Assembly: GCA_919902445.1 (NCBI GenBank)
Contig: CAKKQZ010000013.1
Span: 18,803-61,293, forward strand
Source of the DNA: Omnitrophica bacterium GWA2_41_15
Lineage (GTDB): Bacteria; Omnitrophota; Gorgyraeia; Gygaellales; Profunditerraquicolaceae
Length of the DNA stretch: 42,491 nt
Direction of reading: 5' to 3'
Shown: piece by piece, positions 23,883-32,227 of the stretch
How the letters are laid out: the number at the start of each line of letters is the position of its first letter
Numbering within the stretch: position 1 is the stretch's first letter
Translations under genes and position numbers: made by a program
The notes under the pieces: generated by a model
What the model saw: the letters and a program-made list of their open reading frames with translations, nothing else
Database searches by the model: none
What the model was told of the DNA's origin: nothing

Positions 23883-24531
23883 CGCATTTTAGCGCAATTT
23901 CTATAATCTCACTTAAAACCAGTTCCGGTTCTGCGTCAGCGGATAAACGGTGTAATTTTTCTTTTGCCTGGTAAAATTCAATCAGCGAAGCCGCTTCTTT
24001 TTTATAAACTTCCAAACGTTTTTTCACAGTAGATTCTTGATCGTCTTTCCTCTGGTAAAGCCTTGCCCTGCAATGGTCGCAAATACCTTTTTTTTTAGGG
24101 GGCATATTTTTAATATGGAAGTTCGCTGCGCAAGCCTTGCATACCAACCTTCCTGCGAGGCGTTGGATAATCACATTATCGCTGCTATCCAAATAAAAAA
24201 CCATGCCTATATCGAGTTTTCTTGCGCCTAAAATATCATCCAATGTCATTGCCTGGCTTAAATTTCTGGGGTAGCCGTCTAATATGAATCCCTTTTTGAC
24301 ATCGGCCTTATCAAATCTACTCATCAGCATCTTGGCGACTAATTCATCCGGAACAAGAAGCCCGCGGTTCATATAATCCTCCGCTTCTTCTCCTATCGGC
24401 GTCAAATCCAAGACATTCTGGCGTAAAATTTCTCCAGTGGATATGTGAGGCAAAATCAGCTCTTCCGCTAATCTCACTGCCTGTGTTCCTTTACCTGCTC
24501 CGGGAGGGCCTAATAGGACTATTCCCGTCAT
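23863..24531 (-). CDS. adk: Adenylate kinase, zinc-binding LID
   Basis: Interconverts AMP, ADP and ATP. Seen: P-loop GPPGAGKGT at 8-16, ISTGEILR in the AMP site, GFILDGYPR, and a LID with four cysteines Cys131, Cys134, Cys151 and Cys154 that should bind zinc, as in many Gram-positive and thermophile enzymes. Length 222. Overlaps secY by 4 bases and map by 20. Confidence 0.97.
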   Translation of the reverse strand: MTGIVLLGPPGAGKGTQAVRLAEELILPHISTGEILRQNVLDLTPIGEEAEDYMNRGLLVPDELVAKMLMSRFDKADVKKGFILDGYPRNLSQAMTLDDILGARKLDIGMVFYLDSSDNVIIQRLAGRLVCKACAANFHIKNMPPKKKGICDHCRARLYQRKDDQESTVKKRLEVYKKEAASLIEFYQAKEKLHRLSADAEPELVLSEIIEIALKCDDSLKV

Positions 24532-25877
24532 CTGCGCCCCCTTATGTGCCCGGATTTTATAAAACCTTCGTAGTGGTGCGTTAACAGGTGCGATTCAACC
24601 TGTTTTAAGGTATCCAGCATTACTCCGACTATAATCAAAATTCCCGTACCGCCGAAGAAAGAGGCGACCAGATATGGGACCTTAAGCCATGCCATAATAA
24701 AATCCGGAAAAATAGCGATGATTGCGATAAAAATAGCGCCGGCCAAAGTGATCCTGGTCATTACATAATCTAAAAAATCAGCTGTAGGCGCTCCCGGCCT
24801 TATTCCCGGGACAAACCCTCCATATTTTTTCATATTTTCCGATAAATCATTAGGATTAAATACTATTGCCGTATAAAAATAACAAAAGAATATTATAAGC
24901 AAGGCATAGATAGCGGTATAAAGCAACTGACCCCTCATTAACCCTTGCGCTAATCTCTGGAATCCCGGATTGGGTATAAATGAGGCAAGAGTTGCCGGAA
25001 AAAGGATTATGGATTGAGCAAAGATGATCGCGATAACTCCTGATGTATCGACCTTTAGCGGAATATATGTAGATTGTCCGCCATAGATTTTTCTTCCCAC
25101 GATTCTACGCGCATACTGCACAGGTATTTTCCTTTGTCCCTGCGCGATCATGATTATTGAAAAAACCACTCCTGCAAGCAGTATCGCCATAATTATTAAG
25201 GTGAAAGGCTGGATCTGCCTGCGGCTAGGCGCAAAGGGAGAAATCAAAACAAATAACTGATGAAATGCCGTAGGTATCCTGGAGATTATACCCGCTGTAA
25301 TAACCAGCGAAATACCGTTACCAATCCCTCTTTCCTGAATCTGCTCACCAAGCCACATAATAAATATTGTGCCGGTGGTAAGGGTGAGGACAGTGAGAAT
25401 CCTAAACCCGAATCCCGGGTTCATAACAATCCTTAACCCTTCAAAGCGGGCAGGATCCTCAAGCCACAAAGCGATAAAGAATGACTGGATCAGGGAGAGC
25501 ACGACCGTACCATACCGGGTAAACTGATTAATCTTTTCATACCCGGCCTTGCCTTCTTTCGCCAGTTTTTCCAAAGCCGGTATGACTGCCGTAAGGAGCT
25601 GCATGATAATGGAAGAGGAAATATAGGGCATAATTCCTAAGGCAAAAATAGTTAACCTTTCCATAGCGCCTCCGGAAAACATATTGATTATACCAAAGAG
25701 CGTTCCGCCTTGAGTTTTAGCTATCCTGTTAAAGAATTCTGCTAATGCGGATCCGTCGATACCCGGGGTAGGAATATAGCAGCCGACTCTATATATAGCA
25801 AGAAGTGCACCCGTAATTATAAGGCGTTTTTTTAAATCAGGGATTTTAAATGAATTGACTAATGCGCTAATCATCAA
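24528..25877 (-). CDS. secY: Protein translocase subunit SecY
   Basis: Channel subunit of the Sec translocon in the inner membrane. Seen: about ten hydrophobic helices, the plug-side TPGIDGSALAEFF region, IMPYISSSIIMQLL, GIGNGISL, QGQRKIPVQYARR in the large cytoplasmic loop, and the GTGILIIVGVMLDTLKQVESH end. Length 449. It overlaps the rplO stop by 11 bases and adk by 4. Standard position in the spc-type cluster. Confidence 0.98.
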   Translation of the reverse strand: MMISALVNSFKIPDLKKRLIITGALLAIYRVGCYIPTPGIDGSALAEFFNRIAKTQGGTLFGIINMFSGGAMERLTIFALGIMPYISSSIIMQLLTAVIPALEKLAKEGKAGYEKINQFTRYGTVVLSLIQSFFIALWLEDPARFEGLRIVMNPGFGFRILTVLTLTTGTIFIMWLGEQIQERGIGNGISLVITAGIISRIPTAFHQLFVLISPFAPSRRQIQPFTLIIMAILLAGVVFSIIMIAQGQRKIPVQYARRIVGRKIYGGQSTYIPLKVDTSGVIAIIFAQSIILFPATLASFIPNPGFQRLAQGLMRGQLLYTAIYALLIIFFCYFYTAIVFNPNDLSENMKKYGGFVPGIRPGAPTADFLDYVMTRITLAGAIFIAIIAIFPDFIMAWLKVPYLVASFFGGTGILIIVGVMLDTLKQVESHLLTHHYEGFIKSGHIRGRR

Positions 25878-26475
25878 CCCCGCCCTTTTTATTTAACTCC
25901 TCGCCCTTAACAAAAATGGCGGGGTTGATGATTTCAACCTTACCGCCGGCGTTTCTAATAACTTCAGATGCCTTTTTTGAAAAAGCGTGGGCTTGGACAG
26001 TAATGGGGATTTTAATTTCTCCCTCGCCTAAAACCTTAACTAATTTTAATTTATTTTTGATTAACCCCTTTTCTTCCAACACATCCAGAGTAATATTCTG
26101 TTCCTTAAGTCTAGCTAAATCAGTTAAATTTATAATTTGGTATATCTTTTTAGAGGCGCTTGAGAATCCGCGCTTTGGCATCCTGCGGATTAAGGGAGAC
26201 TGGCCCCCCTCAAAACCAAGGTAAAAATGCCTTCCTGCGCGGGAGGTCTGCCCCTTACTTCCCCTTGTTGAAGTTTTTCCATGGCCGGAACTCGGGCCCC
26301 TGCCTAAATATTTCCTTTTTTTGTGAGAACCTTTAGGGGCCTTTAGATTATGCAGGCCGAATTTTTCTACGGAAACTTTATTTTGCGCTTTCTTTATGCG
26401 CTTCGGCCTAACTGGTGTTTCAGGTTTGGCGGCTGTTTTAGTAGTTTTCTTAAGTTTTATCTTCTTCTTTTCCAT
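25867..26475 (-). CDS. rplO: 50S ribosomal protein L15 (uL15) with N-terminal extension
   Basis: Late-assembly 50S protein. Seen: LHNLKAPKGSHKKRKYLGRGPSSGHGKTSTRGSKGQ, FEGGQSPLIRRMPKRGF and the C-terminal VQAHAFSKKASEVIRNAGG. Before the usual start there is a Lys-rich extension of about 38 residues (MEKKKIKLKKTTKTAAKPE...), so the protein is 202 rather than about 145-150 residues. It starts only 2 bases after rpsE, leaving no room for rpmD, which normally sits between them. Confidence 0.96.
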   Translation of the reverse strand: MEKKKIKLKKTTKTAAKPETPVRPKRIKKAQNKVSVEKFGLHNLKAPKGSHKKRKYLGRGPSSGHGKTSTRGSKGQTSRAGRHFYLGFEGGQSPLIRRMPKRGFSSASKKIYQIINLTDLARLKEQNITLDVLEEKGLIKNKLKLVKVLGEGEIKIPITVQAHAFSKKASEVIRNAGGKVEIINPAIFVKGEELNKKGGVDD

Positions 26476-26477
26476 TT

Positions 26478-26930
26478 TTATGCTTTTAAATTTTTAAGGC
26501 CCTCGACCGTTGCCTTAATAACATTGCCAGGATTATTTGAATTCAGGCATTTTGTCAGGATATCTTTTATCCCGGCCGCTTCGCATATAGCCCTTACCGG
26601 GCCAGCAGCAATAACCCCTGTTCCTTCGGAGGCGGGCTTCAGTAACACCTTTGCTGCTCCGAATTTGCCTATAATCTCGTGTGGTATTGTGGAGCCTTCC
26701 ATTGTAACCTTAAATAGGCTTTTTTTAGCTTTGGTAAGGGCCTTGCGGATAGCATCCGCAACTTCGTTTGCTTTATCCTGCGCAAAACCAACGCGGCCCT
26801 TGGTATCTCCCACTACTACAAGCGCGCTAAAATGCAGCTTTTTACCGCCTTTGGTTACTTTTGCTACGCGGTTAATAGTAATAACTTTTTCGATTAATTC
26901 AGGTTGTTGTTCAATATTTAATTCGCGCAT
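26478..26930 (-). CDS. rpsE: 30S ribosomal protein S5 (uS5)
   Basis: Protein at the mRNA entry channel involved in decoding accuracy. Seen: [74 protein letters not shown] and the [22 protein letters not shown] end. Length 150, on the short side because both tails are small. Five bases after rplR. Confidence 0.98.
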   Translation of the reverse strand: MRELNIEQQPELIEKVITINRVAKVTKGGKKLHFSALVVVGDTKGRVGFAQDKANEVADAIRKALTKAKKSLFKVTMEGSTIPHEIIGKFGAAKVLLKPASEGTGVIAAGPVRAICEAAGIKDILTKCLNSNNPGNVIKATVEGLKNLKA

Positions 26931-26935
26931 CGTAT

Positions 26936-27295
26936 TTAAAACTCCAATCCGCCTTTTCTTAAGGCATCTGCAAATGCTTTTATTCTCCCGTGGTATAAAA
27001 ATCCAGCCCTGTCAAAAATAATCTTATTGATCCCCTTTTCTTTTAGTTTTTGGGCGATGGACTCGCCAAAAACCTGGGCAGCCTTGATATTGCCGCTTGA
27101 AGTAAACTTGGCCCTAATAGCTTTGTCATAGGTTGAGAAAGAAAGAATGGTTTTATTCTGGGTATCATCAACGGCCTGCGCTGAAAAATGTTTTAAGCTG
27201 CGGCGGACAACTAAACGCGGCTTCTCAGGCGTGCCAGTCATCCTGAGTTTTATACTCTTGTGCCTCTTTACCCTTGCTTCCTCTTTTTTATTCAC
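26936..27295 (-). CDS. rplR: 50S ribosomal protein L18 (uL18)
   Basis: 5S rRNA-binding protein. Seen: [37 protein letters not shown], the [21 protein letters not shown] block and [26 protein letters not shown]. Length 119 is normal. Lies 13 bases after rplF and 5 before rpsE. Confidence 0.98.
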   Translation of the reverse strand: MNKKEEARVKRHKSIKLRMTGTPEKPRLVVRRSLKHFSAQAVDDTQNKTILSFSTYDKAIRAKFTSSGNIKAAQVFGESIAQKLKEKGINKIIFDRAGFLYHGRIKAFADALRKGGLEF

Positions 27296-27308
27296 CCCGC
27301 ACCTTTTA

Positions 27309-27854
27309 TTATTTTGTAGTGGCTTGCGACTTGCCGACCTTCTTCTTCACATATTCGCCTACAAACCTTATGCCTTTTCCTTTGTATGGCTCCGGAGGGA
27401 ATATTGCGCGTATTTCGGTAGATACTTCTCCCACCTTTTCCTTATCAATACCACTTACAACAATCTGTGTAGGCTTTGGGGTCTCTATCTTGATGCCTTC
27501 GGGTATTGTAAAGTTAACCGGGTGAGAAAACCCCAATAGTATATTCAGGATATTTCCCTGGACAGCTGCCTTAAAACCAACGCCGATTATCTCTAATTCT
27601 TTTTGATAACCTTCCGTTACCCCCTTTATCATATTTGCTATTAATGCGCGGTAAAGCCCGTGTAAAGATTTATCGAGCTTTAAGTCGGTAATTCGTTTTA
27701 CCAATACCTGATTATCCTTGATTTCCAAATTTATGCGCTGGTGTAAAAACCGGCTCAAGCGCCCTTTGGGCCCCTCAACAGTTATGGAATTATCCTTGAC
27801 TTCTACCTTTACACCGCCCGGTATGGCTACCGGTTTTTTCCCAATCCTTGACAT
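27309..27854 (-). CDS. rplF: 50S ribosomal protein L6 (uL6)
   Basis: Sits near the factor-binding site of the 50S. Seen: MSRIGKKPVAIPGGVKVEV, the LHGLYRALIANMIKGVTEGYQKELEIIGVGFKA block and GIDKEKVGEVSTEIRAIFPPEPYKGKGIRF with the typical PPEPYKGKGI. Length 181 is normal. Twelve bases after rpsH. Confidence 0.98.
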   Translation of the reverse strand: MSRIGKKPVAIPGGVKVEVKDNSITVEGPKGRLSRFLHQRINLEIKDNQVLVKRITDLKLDKSLHGLYRALIANMIKGVTEGYQKELEIIGVGFKAAVQGNILNILLGFSHPVNFTIPEGIKIETPKPTQIVVSGIDKEKVGEVSTEIRAIFPPEPYKGKGIRFVGEYVKKKVGKSQATTK

Positions 27855-27866
27855 TTTAAACCCCGC

Positions 27867-28262
27867 TTACCAGATATATCCGATAATTTCTCCGCCAACT
27901 TTTAAATCCCTGGCTTCTTTATCGGTAATTATACCTTTTGAAGTAGAAACAATTGCAAGCCCTCTTCCTCGTAAAACTAAAGGGAGTTTTAAGCTCTTCG
28001 CGTAAACCCTTAAGCCCGGCCGCGAAACTCTCTTTATATTCCTGATAGCGGGTTTATTTGCAATATACTTAAGGTATACCCTTACCACCCCTTGTTTCTT
28101 ATCCTCTATTAATTTAAAATTTTCGATATAATTTTCTTTTTTTAATATCTCCATAATGGCTTTAAGCGTGTTTGAAGCCGGAAAGTCCACGTTTTCTTTT
28201 TTAGCCATCATGGCATTGCGTATAATCGTAAATGCGTCAGCTATTAAATCCGTTCTAGACAT
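27867..28262 (-). CDS. rpsH: 30S ribosomal protein S8 (uS8)
   Basis: Primary binder of 16S helix 21; in E. coli it also represses the spc operon. Seen: DLIADAFTIIRNAMMAKKENVDFPAS, IKRVSRPGLRVYAKS, and the C-terminal GRGLAIVSTSKGIITDKEARDLKVGGEIIGYIW. Length 131 is normal. Confidence 0.98.
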   Translation of the reverse strand: MSRTDLIADAFTIIRNAMMAKKENVDFPASNTLKAIMEILKKENYIENFKLIEDKKQGVVRVYLKYIANKPAIRNIKRVSRPGLRVYAKSLKLPLVLRGRGLAIVSTSKGIITDKEARDLKVGGEIIGYIW

Positions 28263-28284
28263 TCTTACCTCATTTTTTAAACCT

Positions 28285-28470
28285 CTACCAGCTTGCCTTT
28301 TTAACGCCGGGTATCAAACCCTGCCAAGCCAGCTCTCTAAAGCATATGCGGCAAAGCTGAAACCTTCGAATGTAACCTCCGGACCTGCCGCAGATATTGC
28401 ATCTGTTGTATTTTCGCGAAGAAAATTTTGCAGGCCTCTTCCATCTTGCTATCTGTGAATTTTTAGCCAT
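28285..28470 (-). CDS. rpsN: 30S ribosomal protein S14, type Z (uS14, zinc-binding)
   Basis: Short zinc-binding S14 of 61 residues with ligands Cys24, Cys27, Cys40 and Cys43 (YNRCNICGR and [10 protein letters not shown]), ending [11 protein letters not shown]. The short C+ form contrasts with the roughly 100-residue zinc-free form of enterobacteria. Two bases after rplE. Confidence 0.98.
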   Translation of the reverse strand: MAKNSQIARWKRPAKFSSRKYNRCNICGRSGGYIRRFQLCRICFRELAWQGLIPGVKKASW

Positions 28471-28472
28471 AT

Positions 28473-29027
28473 TTATTCTTCCTTAAAGCTAAAAGGCATG
28501 CCGAATAATTTAAGTAACGCTTGAGCCTGCTCTTTGGATTTAGCATTCTTTATACAGAAGGTTATATCCATGCCCTGAGTACGTGTCAATTTGTCGTAAT
28601 CTATCTCGGGAAATATGCCTTGTTCAGCAAGGCCCAGGGTATAATTACCGGCTTTATCGAATGAGCTGGTAGAAACCCCCCTGAAGTCGCGTATGCGCGG
28701 AATAGCGACATTCAAGAGCCGGTCCATAAATTCATACATCATTGAGCGTCTTAAAGTGACCTTGGTACCTACGGGGCCGCCTTCCCTAACCTTAAAGTTA
28801 GCGATTGCTTTTTTTGCCCGCCTTATAATCGGCCTTTGGCCTGTAATCAGGCTTAATTCATCCATTGCCCTTTCAAGTATCTTTATATCAGTGAGGGCCT
28901 CGCCCACGCCCATATTTACCACTATCTTATCAAGGTGCGGGACAGCCATCCTGTTCTTTATTTTAAAGGACTGCATCATCTGGGGGATAATCTCATTTTT
29001 ATATTTTTCCAATAATCGCGGAGTCAT
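28473..29027 (-). CDS. rplE: 50S ribosomal protein L5 (uL5)
   Basis: 5S rRNA-binding central protuberance protein. Seen: [17 protein letters not shown], the [23 protein letters not shown] block, [27 protein letters not shown] and the [15 protein letters not shown] motif. Length 184 is normal. One base after rplX. Confidence 0.98.
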   Translation of the reverse strand: MTPRLLEKYKNEIIPQMMQSFKIKNRMAVPHLDKIVVNMGVGEALTDIKILERAMDELSLITGQRPIIRRAKKAIANFKVREGGPVGTKVTLRRSMMYEFMDRLLNVAIPRIRDFRGVSTSSFDKAGNYTLGLAEQGIFPEIDYDKLTRTQGMDITFCIKNAKSKEQAQALLKLFGMPFSFKEE

Positions 29028-29028
29028 T

Positions 29029-29340
29029 TTATATTGCCTCTTTACAAGACTTACATATCCTGACCTTTGTATTATCTTTCAGTATTGAAAAACCTACGCG
29101 CACGGGGCGCTGGCAGCTTTTACAAACCAGCATTAGATTTGAAACACTTATAGGCGCCTCAATGGAAACGATCCCACCTTGCTGGTCCTGGCGCGTCTGT
29201 TTTTTGTGTTTTTTGACTAAATTTATCGCCTCAACCAGCGCGCGCTTGCTTTCAGTAATAATATTCAGCACCTTACCCTTTTTTCCGGTGTCCTTGCCTT
29301 TAATTACCTGGACTATATCCCCTTTACGCACTTTTAACAT
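29029..29340 (-). CDS. rplX: 50S ribosomal protein L24 (uL24) with zinc-ribbon cysteines
   Basis: Assembly initiator of the 50S at the tunnel exit. Seen: the KOW motif KGDIVQVIKGKDTGKKGKV, VEAINLVKKHKK and a C-terminal C-X2-C (Cys73, Cys76) with a second C-X2-C (Cys96, Cys99), which resembles a zinc ribbon found in many bacterial L24 proteins. Its ATG overlaps the rplN stop by one base (TGATG). Confidence 0.97.
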   Translation of the reverse strand: MLKVRKGDIVQVIKGKDTGKKGKVLNIITESKRALVEAINLVKKHKKQTRQDQQGGIVSIEAPISVSNLMLVCKSCQRPVRVGFSILKDNTKVRICKSCKEAI

Positions 29341-29708
29341 CAGATTACCTCTGGGGCTAAAGAAATTATCTTGCTAAAATTCTTATTCCTTAATTCTCTT
29401 GCCACCGGGCCAAAAACTCGCGTGCCCCTCGGATTAGACTGGATATCAATGAATACAATGGCGTTACGGTCAAAACGCAATACCGAACCGTCAGGCCTCC
29501 TTATTGCTGATTTAGTCCTGACGATTACTGCACGGGCCACCTCCCCTTTTTTAATTACCGCATCCGGAGAAGATTCTTTTATATTGACATTAATGACATC
29601 GCCGATTTCTGCCATTTGGCAGTTCTTTTTGCCTAAAACGCAGATAAATGAGGCGCGCTTTGCCCCTGTGTTATCAGCAACATCTAAAATCGAGCGCAGC
29701 TGGATCAT
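29340..29708 (-). CDS. rplN: 50S ribosomal protein L14 (uL14)
   Basis: Subunit-interface protein forming bridge B8. Seen: [59 protein letters not shown] and [13 protein letters not shown]. Length 122 is normal. AAGGAG precedes the ATG. In E. coli rplN starts the spc operon; here it is the gene right after a long repeat element, so a unit boundary may exist at the same place. Confidence 0.98.
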   Translation of the reverse strand: MIQLRSILDVADNTGAKRASFICVLGKKNCQMAEIGDVINVNIKESSPDAVIKKGEVARAVIVRTKSAIRRPDGSVLRFDRNAIVFIDIQSNPRGTRVFGPVARELRNKNFSKIISLAPEVI

Positions 29709-29711
29709 TTA

Positions 29712-29853
29712 ATCTCCTTAAATGAACGCTTGACTTACGAACACGCAAGTGTGAGTAAGTCAATGCGCGAATTATTGAGCACACAAAGTTTCTATAAGCG
29801 AAATCCCGCGTAAGCGGGGATCCCGCTTCTTGCTTTTCAAAGTAACGGCGGGA
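29712..29853. repeat. GA-hairpin element, copy 4 (rpsQ-rplN gap; H3, 52-base insert module, H2)
   Basis: H3 at about 29718-29776: GA, ACGC, TTGACTTAC, GA, ACAC, loop GCAA, GTGT, GA, GTAAGTCAA, T, GCGC, GA. A 52-base module (29769-29820) ending in a small CCCGC-GTAA-GCGGG hairpin follows, nearly identical to the one in copy 5. H2 (29821-29853) then runs into the rpsQ coding end, so that gene's last codons and stop are made of repeat sequence. Confidence 0.85.
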
Positions 29854-30118
29854 GAAGCTCGACATGCGGAGCCTGAGCTTTTTTAATCAACTCCACAATC
29901 CTGAAATGTTTATCTTTTGATAAAGGCCTTGTTTCTTCTATTCGCACCGTATCGCCTAATTTAGCAATTCCCAGTTCATCATGCGCTTTAAACTTATTAT
30001 ATCGCCTGATCATCTTTGAGTATTTCGCGTGTTTCTTTAAATGCATTGTCCGGACTATAACGGTTTTTTGCATTTTAGCGCTGACAACTATGCCGGTGAA
30101 TTCTTTTCTTCTACCCAT
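29837..30118 (-). CDS. rpsQ: 30S ribosomal protein S17 (uS17), tail rewritten by a repeat
   Basis: Primary 16S rRNA binder with an OB fold. Seen: [70 protein letters not shown]. Length 93 against about 80-88 normally. The last residues (VELLPPLL) and the TGA are encoded by the H2 arm of the repeat element; the matching bases in the copy before rpsM are non-coding. Starts one base after rpmC. Confidence 0.97.
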   Translation of the reverse strand: MGRRKEFTGIVVSAKMQKTVIVRTMHLKKHAKYSKMIRRYNKFKAHDELGIAKLGDTVRIEETRPLSKDKHFRIVELIKKAQAPHVELLPPLL

Positions 30119-30119
30119 T

Positions 30120-30311
30120 TTATTTCTCTTTCTTTGTGTTTAGTATTGTATTAATACGGGCAATATCTTTCTTAACCTGGGAGAACATATGCGGTTTTTC
30201 AACCCTACCGCTGTAACGTTGAAGATTCAGTTTTGCCAGCTCATCTTTCAGGGTTTTTTGTTTCTGCACTAATTCTTCCTGCGATAAGGCTCGCAATTCC
30301 TGTGGCTTCAT
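30120..30311 (-). CDS. rpmC: 50S ribosomal protein L29 (uL29)
   Basis: Small two-helix protein at the tunnel exit. Seen: [31 protein letters not shown] and the [24 protein letters not shown] end. Length 63 is normal. Its ATG overlaps the rplP stop by 4 bases. Confidence 0.97.
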   Translation of the reverse strand: MKPQELRALSQEELVQKQKTLKDELAKLNLQRYSGRVEKPHMFSQVKKDIARINTILNTKKEK

Positions 30312-30724
30312 TTATGCACCCTTGTGACAAACTTTGTCCTGCAAGGCAGCTTATACGCAGCTAAGCGGAAACATTGTTTTGCGTATTCTTCGGGAACTCC
30401 GCCTAATTCAAATAAGATCTTGCCCCTTTTTATAACAGCAACCCAATGGTCAATTTCACCCTTGCCTTTACCCATACGTACTTCAGCAGGCTTCTTGGTT
30501 ATGGATTTATCCGGGAAAACTCTTATCCAGAGTTTTCCTCCTTTATGAAGCTGCCTGGCTAAAATAACGCGCACAGCTTCAATCTGGGTATTCTTCAACC
30601 AGCCATTTTCAAGTGTTTTTAAACCGAACTCACCGAAACTTAACTGCGCTCCGGTAGTAGCAATACCTCGCCTCTTACCCTTAAGAAGCTTCCTGTATTT
30701 TACCCTCTTGGGCATTAAAACCAT
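30308..30724 (-). CDS. rplP: 50S ribosomal protein L16 (uL16)
   Basis: Organises the A-site tRNA region of the 50S. Seen: [87 protein letters not shown] use the ATG at 30724 because AGGAG lies 10 bases before it in the rpsC end; a second ATG (M4) is the other choice. Length 138. Confidence 0.98.
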   Translation of the reverse strand: MVLMPKRVKYRKLLKGKRRGIATTGAQLSFGEFGLKTLENGWLKNTQIEAVRVILARQLHKGGKLWIRVFPDKSITKKPAEVRMGKGKGEIDHWVAVIKRGKILFELGGVPEEYAKQCFRLAAYKLPCRTKFVTRVHK

Positions 30725-30725
30725 A

Positions 30726-31418
30726 TTAATTCAACTCCTGACTTCTAACAGCTTCCGCTTCAGGAACCCCCTGTTTCTGAGGCACCTTCTTAGTAAGTAT
30801 CTCGCCTTTATAAATCCACACCTTTACTCCGATAAGGCCGTAAGTTGTTAAACTTTCGGCAAATCCATAATCTATGTCTGCACGAAGCGTCTGTAAAGGC
30901 ACCTTGCCTTGTTTATACATTTCTGTCCTGGACATCTCAGCGCCGTTAAGCCTGCCTGCGCAAGTTACCCTTACTCCTTTAGCGCCTGAGTTCATTGTCT
31001 GTTCCATTGCGCGCTTTACCGCCCTGCGGAAGGCAACTCTTTTTTCAAGCTGGAAAGCGATGTTCTGCGCAACAAGCTGGGAGTCCACAGCGGGATTTTT
31101 TATTTCTTCTATATCTATTGAAACTTCGGTTTTTATTAAATTACTCAGATCTTCGCGCAAACGTTCAATATCCGCGCCGTGGCGGCCGATAATGATCCCC
31201 GGACGGCCGCTAAATATGCGAATCTTTACCTTTTCGGCCAACCGTTCGATAATAATATTAGAAACCGCTGCCTGCTTAAACCTTAACTTTATTAATTTTC
31301 TTATGCTATAATCCTGCTTTATGAATTTAGGATAATCTGCCGGCTTTGCAAACCAGCGGCTATGCCATGTCCTGATAAAACCCACCCTTAAGACAAACGG
31401 ATTAACCTTGTGGCCCAT
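30726..31418 (-). CDS. rpsC: 30S ribosomal protein S3 (uS3)
   Basis: mRNA entry-channel protein with an N-terminal KH domain. Seen: [48 protein letters not shown] (KH GxxG loop), ELKNP-like [34 protein letters not shown], and [12 protein letters not shown]. Length 230 is normal. Four bases after rplV. Confidence 0.98.
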   Translation of the reverse strand: MGHKVNPFVLRVGFIRTWHSRWFAKPADYPKFIKQDYSIRKLIKLRFKQAAVSNIIIERLAEKVKIRIFSGRPGIIIGRHGADIERLREDLSNLIKTEVSIDIEEIKNPAVDSQLVAQNIAFQLEKRVAFRRAVKRAMEQTMNSGAKGVRVTCAGRLNGAEMSRTEMYKQGKVPLQTLRADIDYGFAESLTTYGLIGVKVWIYKGEILTKKVPQKQGVPEAEAVRSQELN

Positions 31419-31422
31419 ACAG

Positions 31423-31761
31423 TTATTCTCCTGATTTTAAATCCAGTTCAATCTTTATATGCGATGTTCTTTTTAATATGGGGGCTGCCCTGCCAAAAGC
31501 AGCTGCCTTAAACCTTTTCCAGCTTGGGCCGACATTACATATAATCTTAGAAATATAGAGCTGTTCGGCATTGAAACCTTTAACTTTTGCGTTAGCAATA
31601 GCAGAGTTCAATATTTTAATAAGATGCTCTTTGGGCCTTTTGTTTAAGTTAAGAAGGATGCTTCTGGCCAAGAGCGCATCCTTATTACGGATCAGAGCCA
31701 TTACCTGCCTGACTTTTGGCGGTGCAAGCCTTACAAATTTTACTTCAGCTTTAGCTATCAT
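31423..31761 (-). CDS. rplV: 50S ribosomal protein L22 (uL22)
   Basis: Lines the exit tunnel. Seen: AEVKFVRLAPPKVRQVMALIRNKD, AIANAKVKGFNAEQLYISKI, GPSWKRFKAAAFGRAAPILKRTSHI. Length 112. The ATG at 31761 is reached directly from the repeat element (GCGCTCATAA then ATG) with no recognisable Shine-Dalgarno, although it is preceded by a 177-base gap. Confidence 0.97.
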   Translation of the reverse strand: MIAKAEVKFVRLAPPKVRQVMALIRNKDALLARSILLNLNKRPKEHLIKILNSAIANAKVKGFNAEQLYISKIICNVGPSWKRFKAAAFGRAAPILKRTSHIKIELDLKSGE

Positions 31762-31942
31762 TTATGAGCGCATAACTTACGAACACATTAGTGCGAGTAA
31801 GTTATTGCGCGAATTATTGAGCACATAAAGTTTCTATTAGCGAAATCCCGCGTAAGCGGGGCTCCCGCATCTTGATTTCCAGGGTAGCAGCGGGAGAGGT
31901 TCAACCGCATAACTTACGAGCACGCCAGTGCGGTAAGTTTAT
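31762..31942. repeat. GA-hairpin element, copy 5 (rpsS-rplV gap; H3, insert module, H2, second H3)
   Basis: Downstream H3 (31762-31818): GA, GCGCA, TAACTTAC, GA, ACAC, loop ATTA, GTGC, GA, GTAAGTTA, T, TGCGC, GA. Insert module 31811-31862 matches copy 4 at 49 of 52 positions. H2 at 31863-31895 is TCCCGC/GCGGGA. A second, slightly decayed H3 at 31906-31942 has upper stem GCAC/GTGC in place of ACAC/GTGT and touches the rpsS stop. Confidence 0.85.
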
Positions 31943-32226
31943 GTCTTTTCAGCGGCTTTCTTTGCCTTGACGCCCCCGTGTTTCCTGAAAATACGGCTTG
32001 GCGAAAATTCCCCTAATTTATGGCCTACCATATTCTCCGTAACAAAAACCGGGACGTGCTTTTTTCCGTCGTAAACGGCAAATGTAAGGCCGACAAAATC
32101 CGGTATTATGGTCGAACGCCTTGACCAGGTCTTAATCGCCTGTCGCAGCCCTGAACCGCGTAATTTTTCTACTTTCTTAAGCAATCTTTCTTCTACAAAC
32201 GGGCCTTTTTTTAATGAACGTGGCAT
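31939..32226 (-). CDS. rpsS: 30S ribosomal protein S19 (uS19)
   Basis: Head protein near the A-site finger. Seen: [69 protein letters not shown], typical GVKAKK end. Length 95 is normal. Starts one base after rplB; the TAA lies at the edge of a repeat element. Confidence 0.98.
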   Translation of the reverse strand: MPRSLKKGPFVEERLLKKVEKLRGSGLRQAIKTWSRRSTIIPDFVGLTFAVYDGKKHVPVFVTENMVGHKLGEFSPSRIFRKHGGVKAKKAAEKT

Positions 32227-32227
32227 A

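Noticed and set aside
26350-27021. Long open frame on the plus strand opposite rplO, rpsE and rplR (223 codons)
   Set aside because: It lies antisense to three certain ribosomal genes, and its translation has no recognisable domain. Long antisense frames like this and the one at 12903-13643 (opposite mdh) are by-products of codon use.
30996-31192. Various short plus-strand frames within ribosomal genes
   Set aside because: They have no ribosome-binding sites or known domains and lie opposite conserved genes; no plus-strand gene could be supported anywhere in the window.
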